A model generated the notes under the pieces. It did no database searches. It was given only the letters and a program-made list of their open reading frames with translations, and was not told the origin of the DNA. From Bactericera cockerelli (Eukaryota > Arthropoda > Insecta > Hemiptera > Triozidae), in assembly GCA_024516035.1 (NCBI GenBank), contig CM044958.1:1419566-1483565 (forward strand): a stretch of 64,000 bases of DNA, read 5' to 3'. The translations under genes were made by a program, and so were the position numbers. This document shows, in pieces, positions 1 through 9,497 of the stretch (position 1 is its first letter; each line of letters starts with the position of its first letter).

Positions 1-683
1 GTCCCATGCTCACCTGAGGTAACTTTACCACCACAACACGGCTAATAGTCCCATGCTCACCTGAGGTAACTTGACCACCACCCGGCTAATGGTCCCATGC
101 TCACCTGAGGTAACTTGACCACCACACGGCTACTGGTCCCATGCTCACCTGAGGTAACTTTACCACCACAACACGGCTAATAGTTCCATGCTCACCTGAG
201 GTAGCTTGACCACCACACGGCTAATGGTCCCATGCTCACCTGAGGTAACTTGACCACCACACGGCTAATAGTCCCATGCTCACCTGAGGTAACTTGACCA
301 CCACACGACTAATAGTCCCATGCTCACCTGAGGTAACTTGACCACCACACGGCTAATAGTCCCATGCTCACCTGAGGTAACTTGACCACCACACGACTAC
401 TAGTCCCATGCTCACCTGAGGTAACTTGACCACCACACGGCTACTAGTCCCATGCTCACCTGAGGTAACTTGACCACCACACGGCTACTAGTCCCATGCT
501 CACCTGAGGTAACTTGACCACCACACGGCTAATGGTCCCATGCTCACCTGAGGTAACTTGACCACCACACGGCTAATGGTCCCATGCTCACCTGAGGTAA
601 CTTGACCACCACACGGCTACTGGTCCCATGCTCACCTGAGGTGACTTGACCACCACACGGCTAATAGTCCCCTGCTCACCTGA
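1..683 (-). repeat. 44-bp minisatellite copied from the UTP25 exon 7 splice donor
   Basis: About 15 tandem units of 44 bp (two of 48 bp), starting before the window. On the minus strand each unit holds the last ~33 nt of the UTP25 exon ending at 882 (encoding the end of ..[10 protein letters not shown]), the donor CAG|GTGAGC and a few intron bases. The array lies directly downstream of that exon, in its intron, in the same orientation. Units differ at a few positions (CGGCTAATAG, CGGCTACTAG, CGACTAATAG). Since 44 is not a multiple of 3, use of a distal donor would normally shift the frame. Confidence 0.93.
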
Positions 684-875
684 GGGTTGGGTGGAAGAGA
701 TTGTCATAGGCAATAACCCCGCCCTTTAGTTAGGACTTATGTTTTTATATATTTTCTATTCTTTTTCATTTTCATTGTATGTATTGTTTCCATTTTTTTT
801 TCATTGTTAAATTAATTATTTGTATGTACATAATGTCCATTTATACCTAATAAAGCATTGTATAATAATAATAAT
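684..875 (+). mobile_element. LINE 3' end (GGTTGGGTGGAAGAGATTGC family) inside the minisatellite
   Basis: The segment runs from GGTTGGGTGGAAGAGATTG through CCGCCCTTTAGTTAGGAC to CCTAATAAAGCATTG and an (ATA)n tail. It separates the array from its exonic parent copy: TGCTCACCTGAG occurs on both sides, consistent with a target duplication or simply with adjacent array units. The same 3' end recurs at 23939, 31525 (minus), 52862 and 54113 (minus). No coding part is present. A truncated retroposon copied by target-primed reverse transcription is inferred from the constant 3' end, AATAAA-like signal and simple-repeat tail. Confidence 0.75.
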
Positions 876-881
876 GCTCAC

Positions 882-1145
882 CTGAGGTAACTTGACCACC
901 ACGCGGCTAATGGTCCCACTCAGTCTCGGGTTCAACACCTGCACCCGGCCCTCATAGTTGGCGCACTTCCCGCTGACCAGAGCTAGCAGGGGCGGCAGCA
1001 GTAGGGCCGAAAACACCAGGGTCTGCCGGTAGTACCTGGCCCAGCCGTTGACGGCCCAGCTGCGGACCCGTCCGAAGTCTGTGCCGTGGCTCTGCTTGGG
1101 CTGCAGGTGTAGGTGGTCCAGTGTGTGCAGCACGTGGTCCCAGTT
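882..1145 (-). CDS. UTP25: UTP25 exon 7
   Basis: 88 codons, phase 0 to phase 0. The acceptor TTGTTTCAG directly follows a (TTA)n tract; the donor is CAG|GTGAGC. It encodes [43 protein letters not shown], matching the conserved centre of UTP25. This donor is the parent of the minisatellite at 1-683. Confidence 0.93.
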
Positions 1146-4100
1146 CTGAAACAATAATAATAATAATAACAGCTAATGATAGATATAGCCGTCCCTTTGA
1201 CCCACAACATCACAAAAACAGAAACAGAAAAAATCAGTAAATACGAAGACCTTAAAGAGGATATGAAGAAGACATGCAAATTAAAATAAATCAAAATAAT
1301 ACCAATAGTAATGTCAAGTGAAGGTGTGACTTCATACAATTTCTTGAAAAACATTGAAATGGTTGGCATCCGGAAATCAGTGAAATGGAATATTCAGAAA
1401 AGTGTCACTTTTGCAATCCTGCCATCTAGTCCGAAAATTTTCAAGTTCTCAGTAGATTTTTTTTTTCTTTTTTCTTCTTTTCCCCCCCCAGTAAATTTTA
1501 ATACTTATTGTCCATGTTTCTGTGAGAAAGTATGAATTTACTCCTCACATAAACTAAAAAAAAAAACTGTAAATGAAAATACAAGTATCTCCTTATAATA
1601 ATAATATCGCCTTATTTATACTGCCCGACTAGGACAATTAGAGTCCCATTATTCCAGTAGTAAGCCCAAGACATATTATGATGTGGTAAAAATCCCAAAT
1701 GGGAGGAAAACTTGTCTTGTCCCGGCTGAGTTTCGAACCCGCGACCTCTGGAACCTCTGGATTCACAGAGTACCGCCTTTGCCACTGAGCTACCGGGACA
1801 GACAGAAATTAGATTTTTATGAGAGAAAAAAATACAGTTATTTATTATTACAGTTTATTACAAAAATACAGTTATAAATTACTTTTATTGTATATCTTAT
1901 ATAAGTCTTTAATACATATATCACATTTTAATACATTTAACATGAGACTATTTTAAAGAGTAATAAAATATGGAAGTATTTTGTACCCCATTCAGATTAA
2001 ATCTGGTGGCGGGATTCAAGAAAAAAAAAGAGTTATTATGAAGTTAAGCTAAAGAGTAACAGCAAGTAGAAAAGATTTTTATAAATGAAAATTTTGAAAG
2101 TAAAGTAAATCAAGAAGAGATCAAGAAGTGGTTCAAGTATTTCTTAAGGACAGGCTTAAAGCGCCTAAATGGACAAAAAAGAAGAAGAAGAAAAAAAAAA
2201 GGAATCATGCCTAACCTGCATGCTTGTAGTGTTAAGCCTATAAGGTGAAATGGGTTGTATTCTATTTTATTTAAGTATCAGTTATAAATATTTATATAAG
2301 GTTTTTTTTTTGTAATGTAATGACGTTGAGCACATAGAGCACATACTAAATTGTATTTGTACTCAATAAAATAAATTTATTATTATTATTACCTCTGTGG
2401 CGCTAAGTTTTGGATTGCATAGTGTCTAAGGGCGAAATTAATAGACAACATCAATAACTTAAGTCGTTGGTAAGTGTCGATTTTCCCATCTTACACAGTA
2501 CGCAATCCGTGATTTAGCGCCACAGAGATATTACAAAAACGTCTATTAATTCCACCCTAAGATAGGGAAAACCAATGCTAAGCAATGACTTAAGTTACCG
2601 ATTTTTGACATTTTCATGTCTTTGCTCTGGCACATAACCAAAATTATGTGACGAAATTATGTAACGATATTATGTAACGAAATATTGAATTGTAAAGGGA
2701 GAGAAGAGGGAAAGTGTGTGTCATGCGCACAATGGCGAAGTATTGAATTGTAGAGGGAGAGAAGAGAGAAGGTATGTGTCATGCGCACAATACGAAATTT
2801 GGTCAGTTGGGTTTTGGACCTTGAATAGTAAAGATGAAAATGTCCCAATGGTTGCAGACTCGTATGCAAGCGTTTTTTTAAACAAAAATTTAACATCGCT
2901 TTCAACTGCATGGTCATATCAGTAGTCACCGTGGCAGAGTGAGTTAGCGCGCTAGGCATTGTACGCATGGTGACCTGGGTTCGATTCCCAGCGGGGCAGG
3001 AATTTTTTTTTTCTATTAATTTCACGCCCAATCTACTTTAGAAACTCACCTGCATTAGAAACAGCTCCGTCTGGTCGAGAATCAACACCTCTATGCTGGC
3101 GAGGAAATCGTACTCTCTCGCTCTCTCGCCCTCAGCTCCGATGATCATGCGCAGCCCCAGCGGAGAGGCCAGGATGATGTCTGAGGAGTAGAAGTCGGCG
3201 TACAGCTTCAGACTTTTCTTCGTGAGAGACAGACCCACTTTGAAAGTGTCCTCGGTATTTCCTGTGAAGGAGAGATACTAATAATAACACTCTTTAGTGG
3301 AGAGACAGACCCACTTTGAAAGTGTCCTCGGTATTTCCTGTGAAGGAGAGATAATAATAACACTCTTTAGTGGAGAGACAGACCCACTTTGAAAGTGTCC
3401 TCGGTATTTCCTGTGAAGGAGAGATAATAATAACACTCTTTAGTGGAGAGACAGACCCACTTTGAAAGTGTCCTCGGTATTTCCTGTGAAGGAGAGATAA
3501 TAATAACACTCTTTAGTGGAGAGACAGACCCACTTTGAAAGTGTCCTCGGTATTTCCTGTGAAGGAAAGATAATAATAACACTCTTTAGTGGAGAAACAG
3601 ACCCACTTTGAAAGTGTCCTCGGTATTTCCTGTGAAGGAGAGACAATAATAACACTCTTTAGTGGAGAGACAGACCCACTTTGAAAGTGTCCTCGGTATT
3701 TCCTGTGAAGGAGAGATAATAATAACACTCTTTAGTGGAGAGACAGACCCACTTTGAAAGTGTCCTCGGTATTTCCTGTGAAGGAGAGATAATAATAACA
3801 CTCTTTGGTGGAGAGACAGACCCACTTTGAAAGTGTCCTCGGTATTTCCTGTGAAGGAGAGATAATAATAATAACACTCTTTAGTGGAAGATACTGGAAG
3901 AGTTTGCTCTGTGAACTAGAATAATGCAGTGATTTTTTTAATAATAATACTTTATAGTGGAAGTTAACCACCAGGCGAGGTTAATGCTCAAAAGATTTTC
4001 TACCGCCTAACCCTCAGTCTTATTATGATGTGGTCTCAAAATCAAATTAATGAGGAAAAATTCATGCACTGGGTGAGATTCAAACCAACGGATCCCTACG

Positions 4101-7100
4101 CTACCTGGATTACCAGACTAGCGCGTTAACAATACTAGACTACCAATAGATGTGAAATCCAAATTATCAGCATTTTAAAATTTATTGCTCTTTTAACCTG
4201 GTTCCCATATTCATCTTCATTGTTATTTCAACACAGACATATGGTACACTTTGTCACAACCGCCTAGCACATATTTTCTCTATCTTAAAAGGGCAATGTA
4301 TTGGTGGTTGTTGTTGTAGCACTCATTTTTTTTTATTTAACATCTACATCCATTTAGTTTATGCTTTCGGCTCGTCACCTTTAGTAGTCTTTACTTTAGA
4401 TCAAGAAACTGTGCACTTGTGCAGGTCTCGAGTGGTGAATTGTGGTCTTTGGTACATTGATTGTAAAATTGTTAAGGCACTAGTCTGGTAGGTAGGTCTG
4501 TTGGTTCGGATAGTACCTAATTAATTTTTATTTGTACACTTGATATTATTGTTATTACAAAAAAATGCCGCAAATCAACTGCAGCAATATAGGGACTTTT
4601 AATTCGTACTCGGGTAGCATGAATAAGTGTATATTGATATTTTCAAGATTATAAATATTACAATGGTTGTCAAAAAACTTATAGAAAACAGCAAATACAT
4701 CATAAAAAAACTAATAACGATTTTAGGTATTTGTATGCATCTTCAAAAAAAAAAAAAATCGTATTTTTTCTCCTCTAAATTAGACAATTAAAATACCAAT
4801 AGAATGTACAGAAAGACAAAAGCTCAAAGACCATCTATAAATCTCAGTATTTTTTCAAAATAAAATGTTGTTGTTTTTTTTTATTATTATTTTGAAAATT
4901 AGGTGGGACAGTGATCAGAAGCAATTTAATAACATACCAACAAACAACCGACCTCAGTAGCTTGTTCGATAAGGCGGCGGACTTGTAACCTGGAGGTCGG
5001 TGGTTCAAGTCCCGGTTTCAGCGTGGATTTATTAAAGCGAGTTTGAGTAGTTGTGATATCACGAAAGTGATTAACACAAATATGATAACTTTTAATAACA
5101 TACCAACAAACGTCTTTTCAAAGTCCGTAGGATGAGGGTTGTTCCGCGGCAGACAGCCATCTTCTCCGCTGAATTCCTCATAGAATCTCTTCTTATTGAT
5201 CACATTAGCTTTATTCTCATCCGATAGTAGAATAGAACAGATCATACGAACTATCCTCAGAGCTGAATCTTTGAATGGTGCAATGATGAGCACCTGAGGG
5301 GAGTAGAGACAAGTTACAATTTTCGTTAGGCCTGACTCTTTCCGTGTCAGTTTATTTTTTAATAAACTTTTTTATCAAATATTTTTTCTCTAGTTGAATT
5401 TACGAGGTAATTCCCCATTTTTACAACGGTCCTAAATTATTTGATACTACATACTACTTTCAACATACTACTAATGTGGTAATTATTTACAGGTTGGGCT
5501 AAAACAAATGATAGTAGCCAGATGGAATAATTTAAATTTTCAGGACAATGAGACTACTGATTCTGGACTTAGGTATGGTACATAGAATAAACAAGATAAT
5601 GTACCACGATAATAATGAATATTTAATAAGAATTTTTTATTATTATTAATTCTACTAGCATGGATAAGGACCCAAGAACAATGATCGATCATTCGCGCTG
5701 TCTCTCTTAGCCTCAGAGGTACTAGAAAAACTGTAAGGAGTCTACCTTATGAAGATGGATTACCACTGATCTACTTTCTAACTGTTAATATGAAGAAATA
5801 TACCATAATTTTTTCTTCATAATGTTGTCAGTCTGTTAATTAAATAATAAATGTTCTAAATTTAGATATAAAAACTCAGTGGCTTGGTATTAATTGATAG
5901 ACACGAAAAAAGGTCCTCCAAAATAATGAACGCTTATCTCTTAATTTTTTTTATTATTGTTTATCACTCAAGAGGCCATATTATTTTTAGATTACTTTTT
6001 ACCTTGGGTCGAACTAGACCTTGATCTCGAAATTCATCGGGAATGTCAAACCTATCTGTGAGGCGAGCATTGTGTTGAATAACTTTGAGTCTGGTCTTCA
6101 GAGCATGGTTCACTGCATGTAGACAGTAGATAAACCTAAAGGAAGATAAAAAGTACATCATTACATTAGTTGTTGTTGTTGTAGCCAGCTTGGCATATTT
6201 CTATGTGCGATCAACCATCATGAGGACTTGGACTTTTCTTTATAAGCCATTAAACCCTTAGGAAACTGGCAGATAGCCTGGCTTGTAAGGGCTGGCTAGT
6301 CTGTCCTCTGTTTATAGTCCTCTAGCGGGAAACTGGTCTTCTACCTGTTTAACGTCCCCCAGCCAGACTATCCCTCTTAGTATCCCCCAGACATTAGTAA
6401 TATATCTTCATGTGAAAGAACTGAGTTGAAATCCTAATATGAACAACTTTTTACAGGGGTACTTTTACTTTTTCTTGTATTTACACAAATAATAAATTTT
6501 ATTAATCTCTTTAATAAAGACTCTAATTTAATATTTACTGTGACATTTAAAAATCTTACTCACCTAATCTGTTCAGCATTGCTAAAAGTCCTTTCAGGAT
6601 AGAATAGGTCCTGATAGGAATTGATCACACTAAACAGTTCTGTTTGCAGAGGTGTAAACTCTTCCAGTTGACAGTGTTTGAGTAGCGCACGGTCTATATT
6701 CCTGTGCAGTTGCGTTTTTATGAAACATTTTTCATAGTCAATTTCCTTCACAGTGGGGACGGGATGAGGGGTGGCAAAGGTTTCAGTCTCGCCTAGCAAG
6801 GTTTTGGATGCTGTGGGTGCAGTTTTCTCAACCTTTGGAATTTGAATGACGAGTTTTCCAAGAGTTGGCCACTGAGCTTGCTGGGTAGAGAAGATTTTGT
6901 TGCTTACACTGTTCAACAGATCAAGACTGAGGTTGTGTTTCAAGTGACTCACAAACGGATCCTGTGATGGGAAGACAAATTTGACAAAATGAAAATGTTG
7001 AACTTTTTTTTGTCAACATATTGGTGCTAATTACTTCCGATACATTTATAATATTAGAAATCGGAAGTATTATGTTCGTTTTTGTAATAAAAAAAAAATT

Positions 7101-9497
7101 TTTTTTGCTCCAACTTTTTTGATTGTCATAGAGATAACAATTTCGTAAATAATAAAAAAAAAAAACCTTCATTTATTTTAATTTTCTGGCAGTTTGACAT
7201 ATACCTACAGTAAAAATATACATTATGATAGGCTTCTCTATCTGTCACAATTAATTAAATTCAGATACTGCTGAGGTACATTTTGTATGATAAATAAAAA
7301 TAGTCTAGACACAGGATCAGAAGAAACAGAAAATGATGACAAAACCAAGTAATCAGTTTGTAACACAAAAAAGTGTTTTGAGTCTTCAAAAAAAAAAAAC
7401 CAGGGGTTCCTGCTGTTTTTTTCCAGAAAGCTCACTCTCATAATCCCCAAAGCTCCCTTTTAACAGCACACTGAAAGTGGGTCATGTGGGTAAACAACAC
7501 ACTCTGATTGGGTTATTTGAATAAAAGGTTTGAAAGGGAAATTTGGGAATTTTGAGAGTAAGAGTGCTTTTTGAAATAAGACCCAGATTTCATAAACAAT
7601 ATGCAACCAGTTTAATTAAGTATGCAACCTCTTTATTTAATTCACACTGTTGAGAAACATTCATACCTCTACATTGTCTTCATTTTCATTCTGGTCTTCT
7701 TCAACATCTGAGGCTTCTTCTTCATCTAACTCTTCATTTTCATCCACCTCATCTTCTATTTCACTTTCTTCCTTGCTGTTGTTTCCATTCTCTTCTACAT
7801 TTTCACTGTCAGGTTCATCAGTATTGTCATCATCACTGTCAGTAGCATCAATCTCTTTGCTATCATCACTACCAATATCTTCATCAATATTGGATTCATC
7901 TTCCTCAGGATCTTCAGTGTTGTCTAGATTTTCAAAATCACTTCCACCACTTAATGAGCTGAGCTCTGCTGTTTCAACATCATTATCTGTGAAAAAAGAA
8001 GAAACAAATAGTAATAATAGGAGAGACAAAGAATTTTTAATCAAAAGTGGTTGGGTTAGTATTAGTTTTAAAATCAATCCTGACTAAAAGACAATATTGT
8101 GTAGTTTTCATGGACTTAGAACACATTTGTACATCATTAACATTAGCAGATTTCATTATTAAGGTATGTTGGAGCAGTATTTTTAATTATAATATTTCTT
8201 CTGCAAAGAGTAGTCACCGTGGCAGAGTGAGTTAGCGCGCTAGGCATTGCACACACGGTGACCTGGGTTCGATCTCCAGCAGGGCAGGAATTTTTTCTGT
8301 TCTGTACTTGGATGTTCGGGGTCCACTCATACCTCGTGAGGAAAAATGAGTAGTTACTTGTATGAGTAACGACCAGTGGCGGCATTACCAGAGTAAAAAG
8401 AAATTAATGTAATAGAATAATTTGAAATGTAAAGGAGGCTCTTAGTCATGCTGCGCTACCCACAAAAATTGTGAAGAGGCATTGTGCTTCACCACAAAGA
8501 AAATCATACTTATTTACTTACTTATTATTTCTTCCGCATTTGACTACCAGTTGGGGCAGACTTTTTGACAAAAATTCTGTTCCATCCAAACACATGAGTC
8601 TGGCATTTCGCCCTACCCAGGCTGGGTGAGGTTGTGGGTAGCTAGTACAATTTCCAGCAAATGGAGGGTAACAACCCCGTCCTGATCAGGACATTAAAAT
8701 CAAATAGAATAATTGGCATTAGGAGGGCACCCTACCAGCCTCAACTATGAGGTTGAACAAATTAACCCATTAGCAACATAAGCTACTATGGGTTAAAGGC
8801 ATATATATGGCAATTATTGCATTGATCAAAACATCAACTATCTATTTTTTTACTGACATCAGTTAGGTTTAAGCCATCCTAAATATCGAAATCATCCTTA
8901 CAGTTGAATTAATAAATATGATAGGTATAGTAGATGTGATTAACAATTTACCTAATGACATATTGTTTCAATGTTATAGATCATCTAAGAGGCACTTAAC
9001 TTTTAAAGTTATCAGCTTGTTAAAAATGCATTGATAAAAGCAAACAAATTATACTAACCATCTTCTTCTCCTTCCAGATCATCACTGTTATGTTCTTCTT
9101 CTTCTTCTTCCTCTTCTTGGCTCTCTTCACTATCACTACTCACAGCAGATTTTGAATAAAGGTTCTTATTAAATGTTCCGAGTAAAGTTTTATACATATA
9201 GCTCTGCTCACTCTCTTCCTCTTCACTGGAGCTTTGCTCATACTTTTTCTTTATCACATTTGCAACATTTTTCTTTGGAAATTTAATGGGTTGGGTGTCT
9301 TCTTCTCTCCTCTTTTTTCTTTTATGAGGATTACTTTGGTAACTACTGATGCTATTTTCCTCTTGCTTTCTTTTCTTTTTACTATATTTGTCATTATCTT
9401 TTTTCTTTCTCTTTATGAATTTATGTTTTTTAGATTGAGAAAATATGTTCTTTTCTTTTTGCTTCTTCTTCAATATCCTGTTTTTGTGTCTCACCAT
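882..9497 (-). CDS. UTP25: UTP25 (DIEXF/DEF), U3 snoRNP small-subunit processome factor; 3' end outside window
   Basis: Seven exons on the minus strand join in phase without a stop: 9497-9059, 7986-7667, 6961-6564, 6135-6003, 5293-5104, 3261-3050 and 1145-882 (1956 nt, 652 residues). The family acts in the nucleolus in early 18S rRNA processing and has a helicase-like fold with degenerate motifs. Recognisable blocks are [34 protein letters not shown] (DQTE where a helicase has DEAD), [18 protein letters not shown] and [11 protein letters not shown]. The N-terminus is Lys/Arg-rich, followed by a long acidic stretch, usual for this family. The ATG at 9497 was chosen because an in-frame TAA lies 18 nt upstream. 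The C-terminal ~250 residues expected from the vertebrate protein lie left of base 1. Confidence 0.93.
1598..1803 (-). mobile_element. tRNA-derived SINE, family A
   Basis: Reverse-complemented copy: head GTCCCGGTAGCTCAGTGG with box B GGTTCGAAAC, body CCCATTTGGGATTTTTACC and ATATGTCTTGGGCTTACTG, ending GGGCAGTATAAATAAGGCGATA plus (TTA)n. It is nearly full length. Other copies are at 16526, 26986, 30583, 33372 and 37443. The acceptor-stem arms GTCCCGG and CCGGGAC still pair, so the head is clearly tRNA-like. Confidence 0.85.
1804..2426. other. AT-rich intron sequence with retroposon tail
   Basis: No coding signal. The stretch near 2300-2395 (GTACTCAATAAAATAAATTTATTATTATT) resembles a polyadenylation signal plus (TTA)n retroposon tail. 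The rest is A/T homopolymer-rich intron of UTP25. Confidence 0.5.
2427..2560. mobile_element. ~134-bp inverted-repeat element (MITE-like), copy 1
   Basis: The termini TAAGGGCGAAATTAATAGAC and GTCTATTAATTCCACCCTAA are imperfect inverted repeats. The interior TCTTACACAGTACGCAATCC recurs at 53236-53370 with the same ends. No coding capacity. A small non-autonomous DNA element is inferred; I could not fix a target duplication. Confidence 0.6.
2926..3008 (+). mobile_element. SINE family B, head only
   Basis: The head CACCGTGGCAGAGTGAGTTAGCGCGC with box B GGTTCGATTCC and GCGGGGCAGGAATTTTT is present, but the body (GTCCACTCATACCTCGTGAGG) is missing. It is 3'-truncated or deleted 42 bp from UTP25 exon 6. 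Confidence 0.75.
3050..3261 (-). CDS. UTP25: UTP25 exon 6
   Basis: 212 nt, phase 1 to phase 0. It encodes [60 protein letters not shown]. The acceptor TCTCTCCTTCACAG|GAAATACC is the exon-proximal member of nine near-identical copies in tandem; the donor is CAG|GTGAGT. Confidence 0.93.
3262..3890 (-). repeat. 73-bp minisatellite copied from the UTP25 exon 6 splice acceptor
   Basis: Eight units of 73 bp follow the genuine acceptor in the upstream intron, same orientation. On the minus strand each contains a pyrimidine tract, CTCCTTCACAG|GAAATACCGAGG, about 40 nt of exon 6 start ([12 protein letters not shown]) and a remnant of a family C SINE 3' end (CTAAAGAGTGTTATTATT). Units are almost identical; one has a TGAAGGAAAG variant and one GACAATAAT. 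Each unit could act as a 3' splice site. Confidence 0.93.
3943..4144 (-). mobile_element. tRNA-derived SINE, family C
   Basis: Minus-strand copy: a degraded AGTCAAGTGGTTAACGCGC head, TCTGGTAATCCAGGTAGCGT, CACCCAGTGCATGAATTTTT, GGTGGTTAACTTCCACTA and a TTATTA tail. Similar to copies at 17694, 28176, 32440, 45505 and 56833. Confidence 0.78.
4145..4924. other. Unassigned AT-rich UTP25 intron
   Basis: Long A and T runs and short direct repeats only. I see no coding block, SINE head or inverted termini. Confidence 0.5.
4925..5111 (+). mobile_element. SINE family E with 21-bp target duplication spanning a UTP25 splice donor
   Basis: The element (4946-5090) has the head CGACCTCAGTAGCTTG, box B GGTTCAAGTCC, then GTTTGAGTAGTTGTGATATC and ACGAAAGTGATTAACACAAA. 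Identical 21-bp direct repeats flank it at 4925-4945 and 5091-5111. On the minus strand the duplicated segment is eight exonic bases plus the donor GTATGTTATTAAA of UTP25 exon 5, so the insertion created a second copy of the donor 166 bp away. Confidence 0.9.
5104..5293 (-). CDS. UTP25: UTP25 exon 5
   Basis: 190 nt, phase 0 to phase 1. It encodes [23 protein letters not shown], then [12 protein letters not shown] and DFEKTFVG, corresponding to the VLI..PFR..ALR block of the family. Acceptor CCCCTCAG; donor GTTG|GTATGT, the site duplicated by the neighbouring SINE. Confidence 0.92.
5306..6002. other. Unassigned AT-rich intron
   Basis: UTP25 intron between exons 5 and 4. A/T-rich, no recognisable element or conserved coding block. 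Confidence 0.5.
6003..6135 (-). CDS. UTP25: UTP25 exon 4
   Basis: 133 nt, phase 2 to 0. It encodes [20 protein letters not shown] then [12 protein letters not shown]. These are the [11 protein letters not shown] and FRDQGLTRPKV signatures of UTP25, which joins exactly to VLIIAPF in exon 5. Acceptor CTTCCTTTAG, donor AAG|GTAAAA. Confidence 0.94.
6136..6563. other. Intron with possible ancient repeat
   Basis: Contains TTGTTGTTGTTGTAGCC and a passage near 6190-6370 (TGTGCGATCAACCATC, GGCTGGCTAGTCTGTCCTC, CTGTTTATAGTCCTCTAG) whose words recur near 35900-36060 and loosely at 40780-40900. This suggests a degraded dispersed repeat, unclassified. Confidence 0.45.
6564..6961 (-). CDS. UTP25: UTP25 exon 3
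   Basis: 398 nt, phase 0 to 2. It encodes [19 protein letters not shown].., [13 protein letters not shown] and [24 protein letters not shown], matching the family signature ([22 protein letters not shown]) just before the YCLHA block. Donor ATTAG|GTGAGT. Confidence 0.94.
6962..7666. other. Intron with ACTTCCGAT palindrome element
   Basis: Around 7029-7067 an imperfect palindrome ATTACTTCCGAT..ATCGGAAGTATTATG is followed by GTTCGTTTTTGTAA. The same motif occurs at 29499, 41391, 54350 and 61376. The rest is AT-rich with long A/T runs. Confidence 0.5.
7667..7986 (-). CDS. UTP25: UTP25 exon 2 (acidic region)
   Basis: 320 nt, phase 1 to 0. It encodes an almost purely Asp/Glu/Ser/Asn segment ([39 protein letters not shown]). 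Acceptor TTTTTTCACAG, donor GAG|GTATGA. Disordered acidic segments in this position are typical of UTP25; sequence alone would not identify it, but phase and order do. Confidence 0.85.
8210..8508 (+). mobile_element. SINE family B, near full length
   Basis: Head CACCGTGGCAGAGTGAGTTAGC, box B GGTTCGATCTCC, body CTGTACTTGGATGTTCGGGG and CATACCTCGTGAGGAAAAAT, then GCGACCAGTGG and GCGCTACCCACAAAAATTGTG. It lies in UTP25 intron 1, opposite to the gene. Confidence 0.85.
8530..8808 (+). mobile_element. SINE family D, 5'-degraded
   Basis: The body GGGGCAGACTTTTTGAC, AAAATTCTGTTCCATCC, core CCTACCCAGGCTGGGTGAGG, AATGGAGGGTAACAACCCCG and 3' part GAACAAATTAACCCATTAGC are present; the tRNA-like head is largely lost. 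It abuts the preceding family B element. Confidence 0.75.
9059..9497 (-). CDS. UTP25: UTP25 exon 1 (start)
   Basis: 439 nt, ending in phase 1 at the donor G|GTTAGT. It begins [17 protein letters not shown] and encodes a basic segment followed by [21 protein letters not shown], then an acidic run. YKTLLGTFN parallels the vertebrate YHRLLATLK. An upstream non-coding exon joined at ATACAG|TG (two bases before ATG) is possible. Confidence 0.85.

Noticed and set aside
1..683. CRISPR-like array from regular 44-bp repeats
   Set aside because: No unique spacers; units are contiguous and match the neighbouring exon, in a eukaryotic intron.
3294..3971. Series of overlapping 71-codon minus-strand frames at 73-bp steps
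   Set aside because: Shadows of the acceptor-derived minisatellite, not separate genes.
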